DNA of 16,685 nucleotides, from NCBI GenBank assembly GCA_003501365.1, contig DNPP01000264.1:1-16685 (forward strand). Reading direction: 5' to 3'. The DNA comes from Bacillota bacterium (GTDB taxonomy: Bacteria > Bacillota > UBA4882 > UBA8346). Below the pieces are notes generated by a model. That model had not been told where the DNA came from and made no database searches. It worked only from the letters and a program-made list of their open reading frames with translations. Position 1 is the stretch's first letter; each line of letters begins with the position of its first letter. Shown here piece after piece: positions 6,874-14,081 of this stretch. The position numbers and the translations under genes were made by a program.

Positions 6874-7533
6874 ATGGATTTATTGGTTTTGCTCTTTAAT
6901 GAATTTGAGACACTCGATGCATTTGGCCCGGTTGAAGTATTAGGAAAGCTTGAAAATATTCAGACAATCCGTTTCATATCCATAAAGGGCGGAACGGTTA
7001 CCAGTTCTCAACAGGTACCGGTTGTCACAACGGAAGTAACTTCAGTAAAAAGCGAATATATTTTATTAGTTCCGGGTGGAGCCGGAGTCCGATATGAATT
7101 AAATAATCCGGATTTATTGAATGCAATCAAACGGTTTTCAAAAGACGCCAAATTTATATTATCGGTATGCACCGGTTCGGCTTTGCTTGCGAAAGCAGGC
7201 ATTCTTGATGAAAAGGAAGCCACAACCAATAAGCGATTATATGACTGGGTAACCCAGCAAGGCACGCGGGTAAAATGGATTAAAAAAGCGAGATGGGTGA
7301 AGGCTGATGATATTTACACATCATCCGGAGTATCAGCCGGGATCGATATGTCTTTAGGCTTTATTGCCGATAATTTTGGAATCGAGAAGGCCGAAGGAAT
7401 TGCTAGGACCATTGAGTATGTTTGGAATCAAAGTAGTGGAGAAGATGTTTTTGCTGGAGGTTCGGACTCCAGTAAAAGCATTCTGGCGACCGGATTCTCC
7501 AAAAGCGATTCGATTCCCTGTGCCTTAAAATAA
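6874..7533 (+). CDS. DJ-1/PfpI-family protein, isonitrile-hydratase-like
   Basis: 219-residue single-domain protein of the DJ-1/PfpI (class I glutamine amidotransferase-like) superfamily. The nucleophile elbow is FILSVCTGSALLAKAG, with Cys99 followed by Thr100. Asp15 lies in FETLDAFGPVEV. The Asp/Cys/Thr set and spacing match bacterial isonitrile hydratase-like members (Asp17, Cys101 and Thr102 in the Pseudomonas enzyme). The LLVPGGAG strand-loop and YTSSGVSAGIDMSL complete the fold. The last ~35 residues are Ser/Gly-rich and not conserved. GGGAGG precedes the ATG by 5 bases. It follows the HxlR gene in the same direction, and its 3' end overlaps the convergent second HxlR gene by 9 bp. Detoxification of a reactive carbonyl or isonitrile is inferred. 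Two degraded fragments of a related gene occur at 10704-10755 and 15344-15439. Confidence 0.9.
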   Translation: MDLLVLLFNEFETLDAFGPVEVLGKLENIQTIRFISIKGGTVTSSQQVPVVTTEVTSVKSEYILLVPGGAGVRYELNNPDLLNAIKRFSKDAKFILSVCTGSALLAKAGILDEKEATTNKRLYDWVTQQGTRVKWIKKARWVKADDIYTSSGVSAGIDMSLGFIADNFGIEKAEGIARTIEYVWNQSSGEDVFAGGSDSSKSILATGFSKSDSIPCALK

Positions 7534-7863
7534 TCCGTTGGGGCGATAATGTTCTTTCCCCCACTCGGCCATTTGCAATACGATGGGAATCAGCGACTTG
7601 CCCTTCTCCGTCAGCGAATATTCCACTCTGGGCGGGATCTCGTCATATTGTTTCCTGAGAATGATATCGCTTTGTTCCAATTCATCCAGCTGCTGGCTTA
7701 AGGTTTTATGGGCGATCGAGGGCAGCTTTTTCTTGAGCTTATTATAACGTACGATTTCCTCAAGATATATCATGTAAAGGATGATCCATTTCCACTTGCC
7801 CCCGACCACCGATAGGGTATAGGTCACCGGGCAGCGGAACTCTTCGAGTTCATTGCTTTTCAT
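7525..7863 (-). CDS. HxlR-family regulator (second copy)
   Basis: 112-residue HxlR/DUF24 winged-helix regulator. The ATG at 7863 is chosen over an upstream in-frame TTG at 7881 because AGAGG lies about 8 bases before it; the TTG overlaps that site. Motifs: CPVTYTLSVVGGKWKWIIL near the N-terminus with the conserved sensor cysteine (Cys11), RYNKLKKKLPSIAHKTLSQQLDELE (recognition region), RKQYDEIPPRVEYSLTEKG (wing) and a C-terminal QMAEWG helix. It has only the single family cysteine, unlike the other HxlR protein here. It is divergent from the FMN reductase gene, with an inverted repeat over its own -10 box, so it probably represses itself and the reductase and is released by thiol oxidation or alkylation. 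Its 3' end overlaps the convergent DJ-1 gene. Confidence 0.9.
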   Translation of the reverse strand: MKSNELEEFRCPVTYTLSVVGGKWKWIILYMIYLEEIVRYNKLKKKLPSIAHKTLSQQLDELEQSDIILRKQYDEIPPRVEYSLTEKGKSLIPIVLQMAEWGKEHYRPNGLF

Positions 7864-7891
7864 TAAAAAAATCCTCTTCAATTACTCACTT

Positions 7892-7920
7892 ACTTTTTGT
7901 TTAGTATATAACAAAAAAGT
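7892..7920. promoter_or_regulatory. Inverted repeat over the hxlR promoter, candidate operator
   Basis: ACTTTTTGTT (7892-7901) and AACAAAAAAGT (7910-7920) are inverted copies (one extra A) around TAGTATAT. The centre contains the -10 box of the divergent HxlR promoter. The length and central TAGTATA resemble HxlR/YodB dyads. Confidence 0.5.
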
Positions 7921-7931
7921 GCATTCTTCAA
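7903..7931 (-). promoter_or_regulatory. Promoter of the second HxlR gene
   Basis: On the minus strand TTGAAG (7931-7926), a 17-bp spacer and TATACT (7908-7903) form a good sigma-70-type promoter about 40 bp from the ATG at 7863. The -10 sits in the middle of the inverted repeat, as expected for autorepression. Confidence 0.55.
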
Positions 7932-7996
7932 TTATTTCCCAATATAGAATACAATCAAATCAAGCAAACCCATTATAAAAAATGGAGGGTATTATT

Positions 7997-8641
7997 ATGA
8001 AAGTATTAGCATTGAACGGGAGTCCCAGAAAATCTTTTAACACAGCGCTATTATTAAGTGAGGCGCTGGAAGGAGCATCTTCCCAAGGCGCAATAACCGA
8101 ACTGATTCATCTTTACGATTTGCAATTCAAAGGTTGTATCAGTTGTTTCGAATGCAAAAGGCTGGGAGGCAAAAGTTATGGCCAGTGCGCATTGAAGGAT
8201 GATTTAAAGCCAATCCTCCAAAAAGCGGCCGAAGCCGACGCCATTCTACTGGGTTCCCCGATTTATCTGGGGGCAGTTACCGGAGTGATGCATGCTTTGT
8301 TAGAACGGCTGATATTTCAATACCTGGCTTACAACGCCGATCATTCCTCCCTATTTGAGAGAAAGATCAAAACCGGATTTATTTATACCCTGGGCGCACC
8401 CGAGGAGCGCATGAAACAAATGGACTTTGACCAACCTGCCCGGATCAACGAAATGGTTTTGAAGGTGATTTTTGGTTCCTCCGAAACTTTGCTGGTCAAC
8501 GATACCTATCAATTCGACGATTATTCCAAATATGAAACATCCGGGGTCAATGTGGACGCCAAAACCCAAAGACGGCAGGAAGTGTTCCCGGCCGATTGTC
8601 AAAAAGCTTATGAAATGGGGAGGCGATTGGCGGAAAGCTGA
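7997..8641 (+). CDS. NAD(P)H-dependent FMN reductase / flavodoxin-fold oxidoreductase
   Basis: 214-residue flavodoxin-like protein. The N-terminal strand-loop VLALNGSPRKSFNTALLL holds the FMN phosphate loop (GSPR). LLGSPIYLGAVTGVMHALLERL is the second flavin-contacting loop of the NADPH-dependent FMN reductase family. The ATG at 7997 is preferred over an in-frame ATG 15 bases upstream because GGAGGG lies 7 bases before it. A cysteine cluster CISCFEC at 47-53 plus Cys64 resembles the C-x2-C-x2-C-x(4-7)-C motif of iron-sulfur flavoproteins, but the last gap is 10 residues, so cluster binding is uncertain. It would reduce flavin, quinones or azo/nitro compounds using NAD(P)H. It is divergent from an HxlR gene that probably controls it. 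Confidence 0.88.
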   Translation: MKVLALNGSPRKSFNTALLLSEALEGASSQGAITELIHLYDLQFKGCISCFECKRLGGKSYGQCALKDDLKPILQKAAEADAILLGSPIYLGAVTGVMHALLERLIFQYLAYNADHSSLFERKIKTGFIYTLGAPEERMKQMDFDQPARINEMVLKVIFGSSETLLVNDTYQFDDYSKYETSGVNVDAKTQRRQEVFPADCQKAYEMGRRLAES

Positions 8642-8646
8642 ACTCG

Positions 8647-8664
8647 CGCCTTTCTCGAAAGGCG
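8647..8664 (+). terminator. Hairpin downstream of the FMN reductase gene
   Basis: CGCCTTT (8647-8653) pairs with AAAGGCG (8658-8664) around CTCG, five bases after the reductase stop codon. No solid T-run follows (GGCTCTTCCCC), so it may only stabilise the transcript end. Confidence 0.35.
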
Positions 8665-8736
8665 GGCTCTTCCCCATTTAAAAAGCTCCATAGGGAGAGA
8701 GCAAGAGACCCTCTATGTCAAGAGCTAAAATAAAAA

Positions 8737-9372
8737 TTATGCAATTTGTTTTTGATGCTTCTTTTGAGCAGCAACAAAAGCATCTTGGTTATAAGGTTGA
8801 CGATTCTGCCACATGGCAAAGATAATGGGGACCCAAACATTTGCTAAAGCACGAACCGCTCCATGGTGCTTTTTCCCTTGGGAACGCTTCCGTTGATAAT
8901 AAGCAAGAGCCCAAGGTTCGGAGAAAGTGGACTGCCATGCATACAATTGCATAACATAACGAAAGTCTTTAATACACGACCAGCGAAAATGAGGCCAACT
9001 CAGCTTACCGGATTGATATGGTGTTGGTGAAGTACCAGCCAGCACTTGAACTTCTTTCGCACAACTAAAACGTTCCCGGTTGTCGCCCCATTCCGCCAGT
9101 AATCTGGGAGCCAGCCGTTTACCCGCCCGGTTTAAACTGGCGAAGATTGGGCTGTCGGAATGGGACTTAAAAACCGTTCAATTTCCCGGTCATAGTCCTT
9201 AATCTGCTTATTTAGGACTTGAATTTGTTCAATCAGTCCGGTGAGCGGGACTTTGCCCGGATGATTGCTGGCCGAGCTTGTAATTGGGGTTTATGGAGTT
9301 CATTATAAACCCGACCAGCCAGTTTATTCGGTTGCGGTATATGATTTTCTTTGAAAAAGTTGACTATCCCAT
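8737..9372 (-). mobile_element. IS110-family transposase remnant (C-terminal part, frameshifted)
   Basis: The open C-terminal part (8737 to about 9180) reads ...SPIFASLNRAGKRLAPRLL, then AEWGDNRERFSCAKEVQ, then VLAGTSPTPYQSGKL, then HFRWSCIKDFRYVMQLYAW. This is the Transposase_20 domain of IS110/IS1111 enzymes with its helix-hairpin-helix-like AG-x-R-LAPRLLAEWGD motif. Upstream, LTGLIEQIQVLNKQIKDYDREIERF, the usual coiled linker, is in another frame, with a one-base shift near 9170-9190. A third frame carries LAGRVYNELHKPQLQARPAIIRAKS up to about 9372. The N-terminal DEDD (RuvC-like) catalytic domain is absent, so roughly half of a ~400-residue transposase is left. The element is dead. IS110 has no terminal inverted repeats, so its ends cannot be placed. 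Confidence 0.75.
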
Positions 9373-9400
9373 TTACTCAGGAAAAAATTTAAATATTTTT

Positions 9401-9484
9401 ACCATGAAGAGCATGAAGGTCATGAAGTTTTTTAGTAGATCTTCGCTCTATATAGTTCTTCATGTTCTTCATGACCTTCATGGT
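9401..9484. repeat. Long imperfect hairpin built from 9-bp ATGAAGNNC units
   Basis: The left arm (9401-9427) holds three consecutive 9-mers of the type ATGAAGNNC after ACC. The right arm (9458-9484) holds the same units in reverse complement (CTTCATGNN...), ending in GGT. The 27-bp arms flank a 30-nt loop and differ mainly at the two variable positions of the units. A 9-bp periodic palindrome like this resembles the dispersed intergenic repeats of type ACCACGGAGnnCACGGAG seen in many bacterial genomes. A short open frame running through it is translation of the repeat, not a gene. Confidence 0.75.
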
Positions 9485-9597
9485 GGAAAAAGATCTTTTC
9501 TTTGCATTTTTGGCCGCGTTCGCGTTCCTTTGCCAGTGATTCTCCCCAGTTAAAAAGATTTAGCCCTTTTATAGTCCTGAGCTAAAGGAATAGTCAA
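9485..9597. other. Intergenic sequence between the long hairpin and the MATE pseudogene
   Basis: This 113-bp stretch has no recognisable gene. It lies between the periodic hairpin and the truncated 3' end of the MATE pseudogene. The lost C-terminal codons of the transporter would be expected here but are not visible, so the junction with unrelated DNA is near 9598. Confidence 0.4.
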
Positions 9598-10712
9598 TTA
9601 AATCATTCCAAGAGCAAAATACATGCAGCTGGTAATCCTAATGGCCTTAGCCCCAAGAGCTATCACGGCTCCATCCTCAACAAACATTTTCATAATGGCA
9701 TGCCCGCAAGCTGAGCTAGGAGCAGCGCCATAAGGCTAAATGCAGCGACTAATAAAATACTTTTATGATATCCCTTTCTCACTCGTTCCAACTTTTTAGC
9801 CCCCATATTCTGACCCGCAAAGGTAGCCATGGCTGCACCTAATGAATTGAAGGGTTGCTGTATCAATTGTTCTACTCTGCTGGTTGCTGTATAGGCTGCA
9901 ACTGCCACCTCTCCAAAGCTGTTTACGACACGCTGCAGTGCTACTAATGATAATGCGATCATCGAGTTCTGTAATGCAACAGGAATGCCGATTCTGATAC
10001 ATTTATTAATAATTGGCCAGTTTATTTTGAGGTGTTCTTTTTTTAATTTAAAATAGGGATTATTCATGAATGTAAAAACGGTGCAGCCTAGGACGGCGAT
10101 TCCCTGGGAAATCATAGTGGCGCAGGCGGTTCCTGCTACACCCAATCCAAACTTAAGGACAAATAATAGGTCCAAAACAACATTAATTACACAGGATAAA
10201 ACTAAGAAAATCAGAGGCGTCTTTGAATCTCCTAAGGCCCTGAGTATGGCAGCTATAGCATTATAAGCCGCCACAGCCATCATACCACCGGATACGATTC
10301 TTAAGAATGCAGTGGAATCATCCAAAATTTCAGACGGCGTATGCATGGCTTGTAAAATCGGACGGGCGAGACAACAGGTTAATATACTCACGATGATCCC
10401 TGATATTGCTATAACATAAACGCTATTTGCAATAGCCCTCTTAACATCTTCTTCCTTCTTGGCGCCAAAATACTGTGAAATAACGATACTGATTCCAATG
10501 GACAATCCCAAACACATGGAAAAACATAAAAAATTCAAGGAATTGGTAGCACCTACTGCTGCAAGTGCATTAGCACCGATATACTTTCCCACAACGATTG
10601 AATCAATTAAATTATAAAATTGTTGGGAAACATTGCCGATGAGCATTGGCAAAGAAAACTGGATCAGAAGTCCAACTTCGTTTCCTTCCGTCATATCTTG
10701 GATTGAAGACAT
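9598..10712 (-). pseudogene. MATE-family multidrug efflux transporter, frameshifted and truncated
   Basis: The first 340 residues read as a MATE (NorM/DinF-like) Na+ or H+ antiporter: MTEGNEVGLLIQFSLPMLIGN, then VSQQFYNLIDSIVVGKYIG near the N-terminus, then LRALGDSKTPLIFLVLSCVIN, IGIPVALQNSMIALSLVALQ and FAGQNMGAKKLERVRKGY. The frame ends at 9690 after AQLAGMPL. Shifting by one base near 9698 restores AIMKMFVEDGAVIALGAKAI, then RITSCMYFALGMI, down to a stop at 9598. So one base is missing, and the final ~80 residues (two or three membrane segments) of a ~450-residue family are also lost. The 5' end merges at about 10703 with a DJ-1 gene fragment, and the ATG at 10712 lies in that fragment without a ribosome site. 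Function is very unlikely. Confidence 0.85.
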
Positions 10713-10755
10713 TCAAACAATCCGTTTCATTTCTGTAATGGCGGAACGGTGACCA
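10704..10755 (+). pseudogene. Fragment of a second DJ-1/PfpI gene (left piece)
   Basis: About 52 bp aligns with 6951-7003 of the intact DJ-1 gene at roughly 80% identity by eye, including ACAATCCGTTTCAT and GGCGGAACGGT as exact blocks. It corresponds to residues ~27-43. One base is missing inside, so it cannot be translated. The MATE pseudogene replaces everything to its left. It is in the same orientation as the piece at 15344-15439. Confidence 0.75.
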
Positions 10756-10919
10756 TATATTGGAATATGTCATTCTCCCTCACATATTCAAGTATTTTAT
10801 TGAGTTCCGGTAGTTCCGGTAGTTCGGTGGTTTAAATTCATTCGAGTTGCAGGATTATTACAATCAATAAAGAAAATATAGAATAAAATGAATATTAAAT
10901 AAGACATAAATATTTACTA
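10756..10919. other. Non-coding AT-rich spacer upstream of the sugar cluster
   Basis: No open frame with a start and ribosome site is visible. It contains a short 9-bp tandem repeat (AGTTCCGGT at 10803-10811 and 10812-10820, plus a partial third copy to 10828) and then AT-rich DNA leading to the gmd promoter. Confidence 0.5.
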
Positions 10920-10949
10920 TTGACCCTCTGCAATGATAGTTCCTATAAG
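10920..10949 (+). promoter_or_regulatory. Promoter of the GDP-sugar cluster
   Basis: TTGACC (10920-10925) and TATAAG (10944-10949), 18 bp apart, each match five of six consensus bases. They lie 33 bp before the TTG start of gmd, which has AGAGGAG at 10966-10972. This is the only good promoter seen ahead of the cluster. Confidence 0.6.
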
Positions 10950-10981
10950 TTGTAATAATAATAAAAGAGGAGCGTTTTTGA

Positions 10982-12054
10982 TTGAATAAAGTAGCGTTAA
11001 TTACAGGCATAACAGTCAGGATGGATCCTACCTAGCGGAATTTTTACTAAATAAAGGATATATTGTACACGGGATAAAACGCAGGGCTTCTTTTTTTAAT
11101 ACTGCACGTATTGATCACCTTTATAAGGATCCTCATGAAGACGGGGTTAGGTTTTTTTTACATCATGGTGATTTAACGGATACATCTAATATAACCCGTA
11201 TAATTCAGCAGATACAACCTGACGAAATATATAATTTGGGTGCGCAAAGCCATGTGGCAGTTTCCTTTAAAGAACCTGAATATACGGCTAATACCAACGC
11301 TTTAGGATCATTACGAATATTGGAAGCCATTCGTTTACTTGGTTTAATTAAGAAGACTCGGTTTTATCAGGCCAGCACTTCAGAATTATTTGGTTTAGTT
11401 CAGGAGATGCCTCAAAAGGAGACTACCCCTTTTTATCCACGCAGTCCGTATGCTGTTGCAAAACTTTATGCTTATTGGATTACAATTAATTACCGCGAAG
11501 CATATGGAATCTATGCATGTAATGGAATTCTTTTTAATCATGAATCTCCTAAGCGTGGAGAAAATTTTGTTACCCGTAAAATTACCCGGGCTTTAGCGCG
11601 TATCAAGCTTGGCATGCAGGAGCGACTTTACCTGGGGAACCTTAATGCCTTGCGGGACTGGGGTTATGCGAAAGACTATATTGAAATGCAATGGCTGATG
11701 CTGCAACAAAACGAAGCGGAAGATTTTGTTATTGCCACGGGTGTGCAATACCGGGTCCGTGATTTTGTCAATATTGCAGCCAACGAGTTGGGAATTAATA
11801 TTACATGGAAAGGCGAGGGTATCGCTGAAAAAGGGTATGACAAGTCGGGAAAATGTATAGTGGCTGTTGATCCCCGTTATTTTAGGCCTACTGAAGTGGA
11901 AACCCTTCTTGGTGATCCGACTAAAGCAAAGATAAAACTTGGTTGGGAACCTAAAATCTCATTTACGGAAATGGTGAAAGAAGATTTAAAGGAGGCAGAG
12001 CGTGATCTGCTCGTAAAGTGTAATGGATATACCGTCAATGTCTGTCATGAGTAA
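10982..12054 (+). pseudogene. gmd: GDP-mannose 4,6-dehydratase, broken by a one-base deletion near the start
   Basis: The enzyme converts GDP-mannose to GDP-4-keto-6-deoxymannose, the precursor of GDP-fucose, GDP-rhamnose and related sugars. From the TTG at 10982 (RBS AGAGGAG, 9 bases before) the frame reads NKVALITGIT and then shifts. The expected GGTCAGGATGG is GTCAGGATGG at 11015, one G short. In the shifted frame the full protein continues: QDGSYLAEFLLNKGYIVHGI, KRRASFFNTARIDHLY, HHGDLTDTSNITRIIQQIQP, GAQSHVAVSF, FYQASTSELFG, and the catalytic YPRSPYAVAKLYAYW (Tyr-x3-Lys). It ends near the family's ~350 residues. Only 11236-12054 is open from a possible (TTG) start, and that piece lacks the Rossmann GxxGxxG. 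It is a single mutation or a sequencing indel in an otherwise well-kept gene. Confidence 0.88.
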
Positions 12055-12090
12055 TGATAATGTGATCTTGAAACAAGGAGGGAAGGAAAA

Positions 12091-13047
12091 ATGGATTCTA
12101 AATCTGAGAGCAATCCTATTTTGTCTATTTGTATCCCCACATATAACCGCGCTGCTTTTATTGGTGAAACATTGGAGAGCATAATTCCGCAGTTGGACGA
12201 TGATGTTGAAATATTGATAGTAGATGGTGCTTCGAAAGATAATACCGAGGATGTCGTACGTCAATACATTATGAAAGAAACACGGATTCGCTATATCCGC
12301 CTTCCTACTAAGGGCGGGCTTGATCAGGATTACGATAAGTCCGTGCAGCTTGCTTATGGCAATTATTGTTGGCTATTTTCAGATGATGACATTTTAAAAC
12401 CCGGAGCAGTTAATGCAGTAAAAAGCGCGATTAATGAAGAGTATGATTTAGTAGTCGTAAACGCAGAAATGCGTACCCGTGATTTATCAAAAAGATTGGT
12501 AAAAAAGCATATAGCAACCGACGAGAATAAAAAATATGGTCCGGATGATATGGAAGACTTATTTATTGATTCGGCGGAATATCTCATGTACATTGGCGCT
12601 ATTGTGATCCGCCGTAGTATTTGGCTGAGCCGAGAACGGGAATTGTATTATGGTACCGATTTTGTTCATGTTGGTATGATTTTTCAAAGCCCTTTGCCGG
12701 GCTCTTCATTGATTATTTCTGAACCTTATATAATTATCCGTTATGGAAATTCGCAATGGATACCCCGAAGCTTTGACATTTGGATGTTCAAATGGCCCAA
12801 ATTAATATGGTCGTTGAAACATATATCTTCCGAAGCTAAACAGAGCGTTTGCAGAAGAGAACCTTGGCGGAGTTTAAGAACTCTTGCCGCTGAGAGAAGT
12901 AGAGGCAGTTATAACATTCAAACGTACTATCGATATTTCTCAGCCTTACATATGAATCGTCTATGGAAGACTTTTGCGTGGCTTATTGCGTGTTTTCCAA
13001 GAAAGATTTTCATTGGAGTTCATTATTGTTATAATCGCACGAGCTAA
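12091..13047 (+). CDS. Family 2 glycosyltransferase
   Basis: 318-residue GT-A fold glycosyltransferase. The N-terminal domain opens with LSICIPTYNRAAFIGETLES, then VEILIVDGASKDNT (Asp45, nucleotide binding) and the metal-binding FSDDDIL (Asp98-Asp100). The variable C-terminal half has no obvious membrane anchor but is rich in Trp, Arg and hydrophobic stretches that could contact the membrane. It would transfer a sugar from a nucleotide-sugar donor, perhaps the GDP-deoxysugar made by its neighbours, to a glycan acceptor. AAGGAGGG lies about 10 bases before the ATG, 36 bp after the gmd stop. It is intact, unlike the genes on either end of the cluster. Confidence 0.88.
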   Translation: MDSKSESNPILSICIPTYNRAAFIGETLESIIPQLDDDVEILIVDGASKDNTEDVVRQYIMKETRIRYIRLPTKGGLDQDYDKSVQLAYGNYCWLFSDDDILKPGAVNAVKSAINEEYDLVVVNAEMRTRDLSKRLVKKHIATDENKKYGPDDMEDLFIDSAEYLMYIGAIVIRRSIWLSRERELYYGTDFVHVGMIFQSPLPGSSLIISEPYIIIRYGNSQWIPRSFDIWMFKWPKLIWSLKHISSEAKQSVCRREPWRSLRTLAAERSRGSYNIQTYYRYFSALHMNRLWKTFAWLIACFPRKIFIGVHYCYNRTS

Positions 13048-13098
13048 ATTTGATAATCATTCTATTATCTTTATGTCAAGGAAGTGTTCCTTTTAAAA

Positions 13099-14067
13099 AT
13101 GGCAAATGCATTGATTACAGGTATAACAGGGCAAGATGGCTCATATTTAGCTGAGTTATTAATTAATAACGGATATAACGTTGTTGGTGTTGCCCGGGAT
13201 TTGAAAAAAGCCGTCGATAAACTTACACCGTCATTGTTAAACAGAGTAAATTTGTATCAATGGAATATGCAAGATCAGCCGCCAATAATGGAAGTCTTAC
13301 AAAAATATAAAATTGAGGAGGTATATAATTTTGCCGCATACTCATCCGGTGCGGGTATGTATGATGACCCGATAGCTATCGGCGATATTAACGGGCTTGG
13401 ACTAACCCGAATATTTGAAGCTATTCGTGCTGTGAATAAAGATATTAAAGTATGCCAGGCATCGAGTAGTGAGATGTTTGGTGCAACAACTGAAACACCA
13501 CAATCTGAAGAAACAAAGGTTTATCCTCGCAGCCCTTACGGAGCGGCCAAACTTTATGCTCACAACATGGTTAAAATCTATCGTCAACGCTATGGTATTT
13601 TTGCATGTTCCGCTATTTTATATAATCACGAAAGTTCTCGGCGGGGATTAGGTTTTGTTACAAAAAAGATTAGTAATGAGGCTGTTAGAATTAAGCTTGG
13701 CTTGTCGAATCAGCTATGTTTAGGCAATCTTGATTCTTATAGGGATTGGGGTTTTGCCGGAGATTACGTGAAAGCGATGTGGCTGATGTTACAAAACCCG
13801 ATTGCTGATGATTATATTGTGGCAACGGGTGAAGTACATTCGGTGCGTGATTTCTGTGAATGCGCTTTTAGTTATTTGGATTTGGATTATAGGGATTATG
13901 TATATGTTGAATCTGATTTATATCGTCCTGCTGAATCAATACAGTTAGTTGGGGATTCCGGAAAGATCAGAAAAATGTTAGGTTGGAAACCAACAGTGAA
14001 CTTTTTTGATTTGGTGAAGATGATGGTTGATGAAGAAATGCGAAATATAAAAAACATGATGAATTGA
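13099..14067 (+). CDS. GDP-mannose 4,6-dehydratase-like NAD(P)-dependent epimerase/dehydratase
   Basis: 322-residue extended short-chain dehydrogenase related to Gmd. The ATG at 13099 is chosen because GITGQDGSYLAELL (Rossmann motif at 8-14) then starts at the usual distance; an in-frame GTG lies 15 bases earlier inside the AAGGAAG site. Catalytic residues appear as ASSSEMFG (about 121-128) and YPRSPYGAAKLYAH (Tyr147, Lys151). NHESSRRGLGFVTKKI and LGNLDSYRDWGFAGDYVKAMWLML are typical of Gmd. However, the KRRxSSFNTxRIDHL arm and the GAQSHVAVSF loop of true Gmd are replaced (ARDLKKAVDKL; AAYSSGAGMYDD). Substrate or reaction may therefore differ, for example a 4-reductase or epimerase step on the keto-deoxy sugar. 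It overlaps nothing and ends 14 bp before the methyltransferase. Confidence 0.82.
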   Translation: MANALITGITGQDGSYLAELLINNGYNVVGVARDLKKAVDKLTPSLLNRVNLYQWNMQDQPPIMEVLQKYKIEEVYNFAAYSSGAGMYDDPIAIGDINGLGLTRIFEAIRAVNKDIKVCQASSSEMFGATTETPQSEETKVYPRSPYGAAKLYAHNMVKIYRQRYGIFACSAILYNHESSRRGLGFVTKKISNEAVRIKLGLSNQLCLGNLDSYRDWGFAGDYVKAMWLMLQNPIADDYIVATGEVHSVRDFCECAFSYLDLDYRDYVYVESDLYRPAESIQLVGDSGKIRKMLGWKPTVNFFDLVKMMVDEEMRNIKNMMN

Positions 14068-14081
14068 AAGGGTGGTTCATA

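Noticed and set aside
8642..8736. Possible small gene between the FMN reductase and the IS110 relic
   Set aside because: No start codon with a ribosome site is present; the region only holds a short hairpin and AT-rich DNA.
9284..9553. Short open frame rich in Met-Lys-Val-Met and His-Asp-Leu-His repeats
   Set aside because: It is translation of the 9-bp periodic palindrome and flanking DNA, with no ribosome site and no family resemblance.
10803..10828. Tandem AGTTCCGGT units as a possible CRISPR or iteron array
   Set aside because: Only two and a partial third copy of 9 bp, with no spacers, no cas genes and no replication gene nearby.
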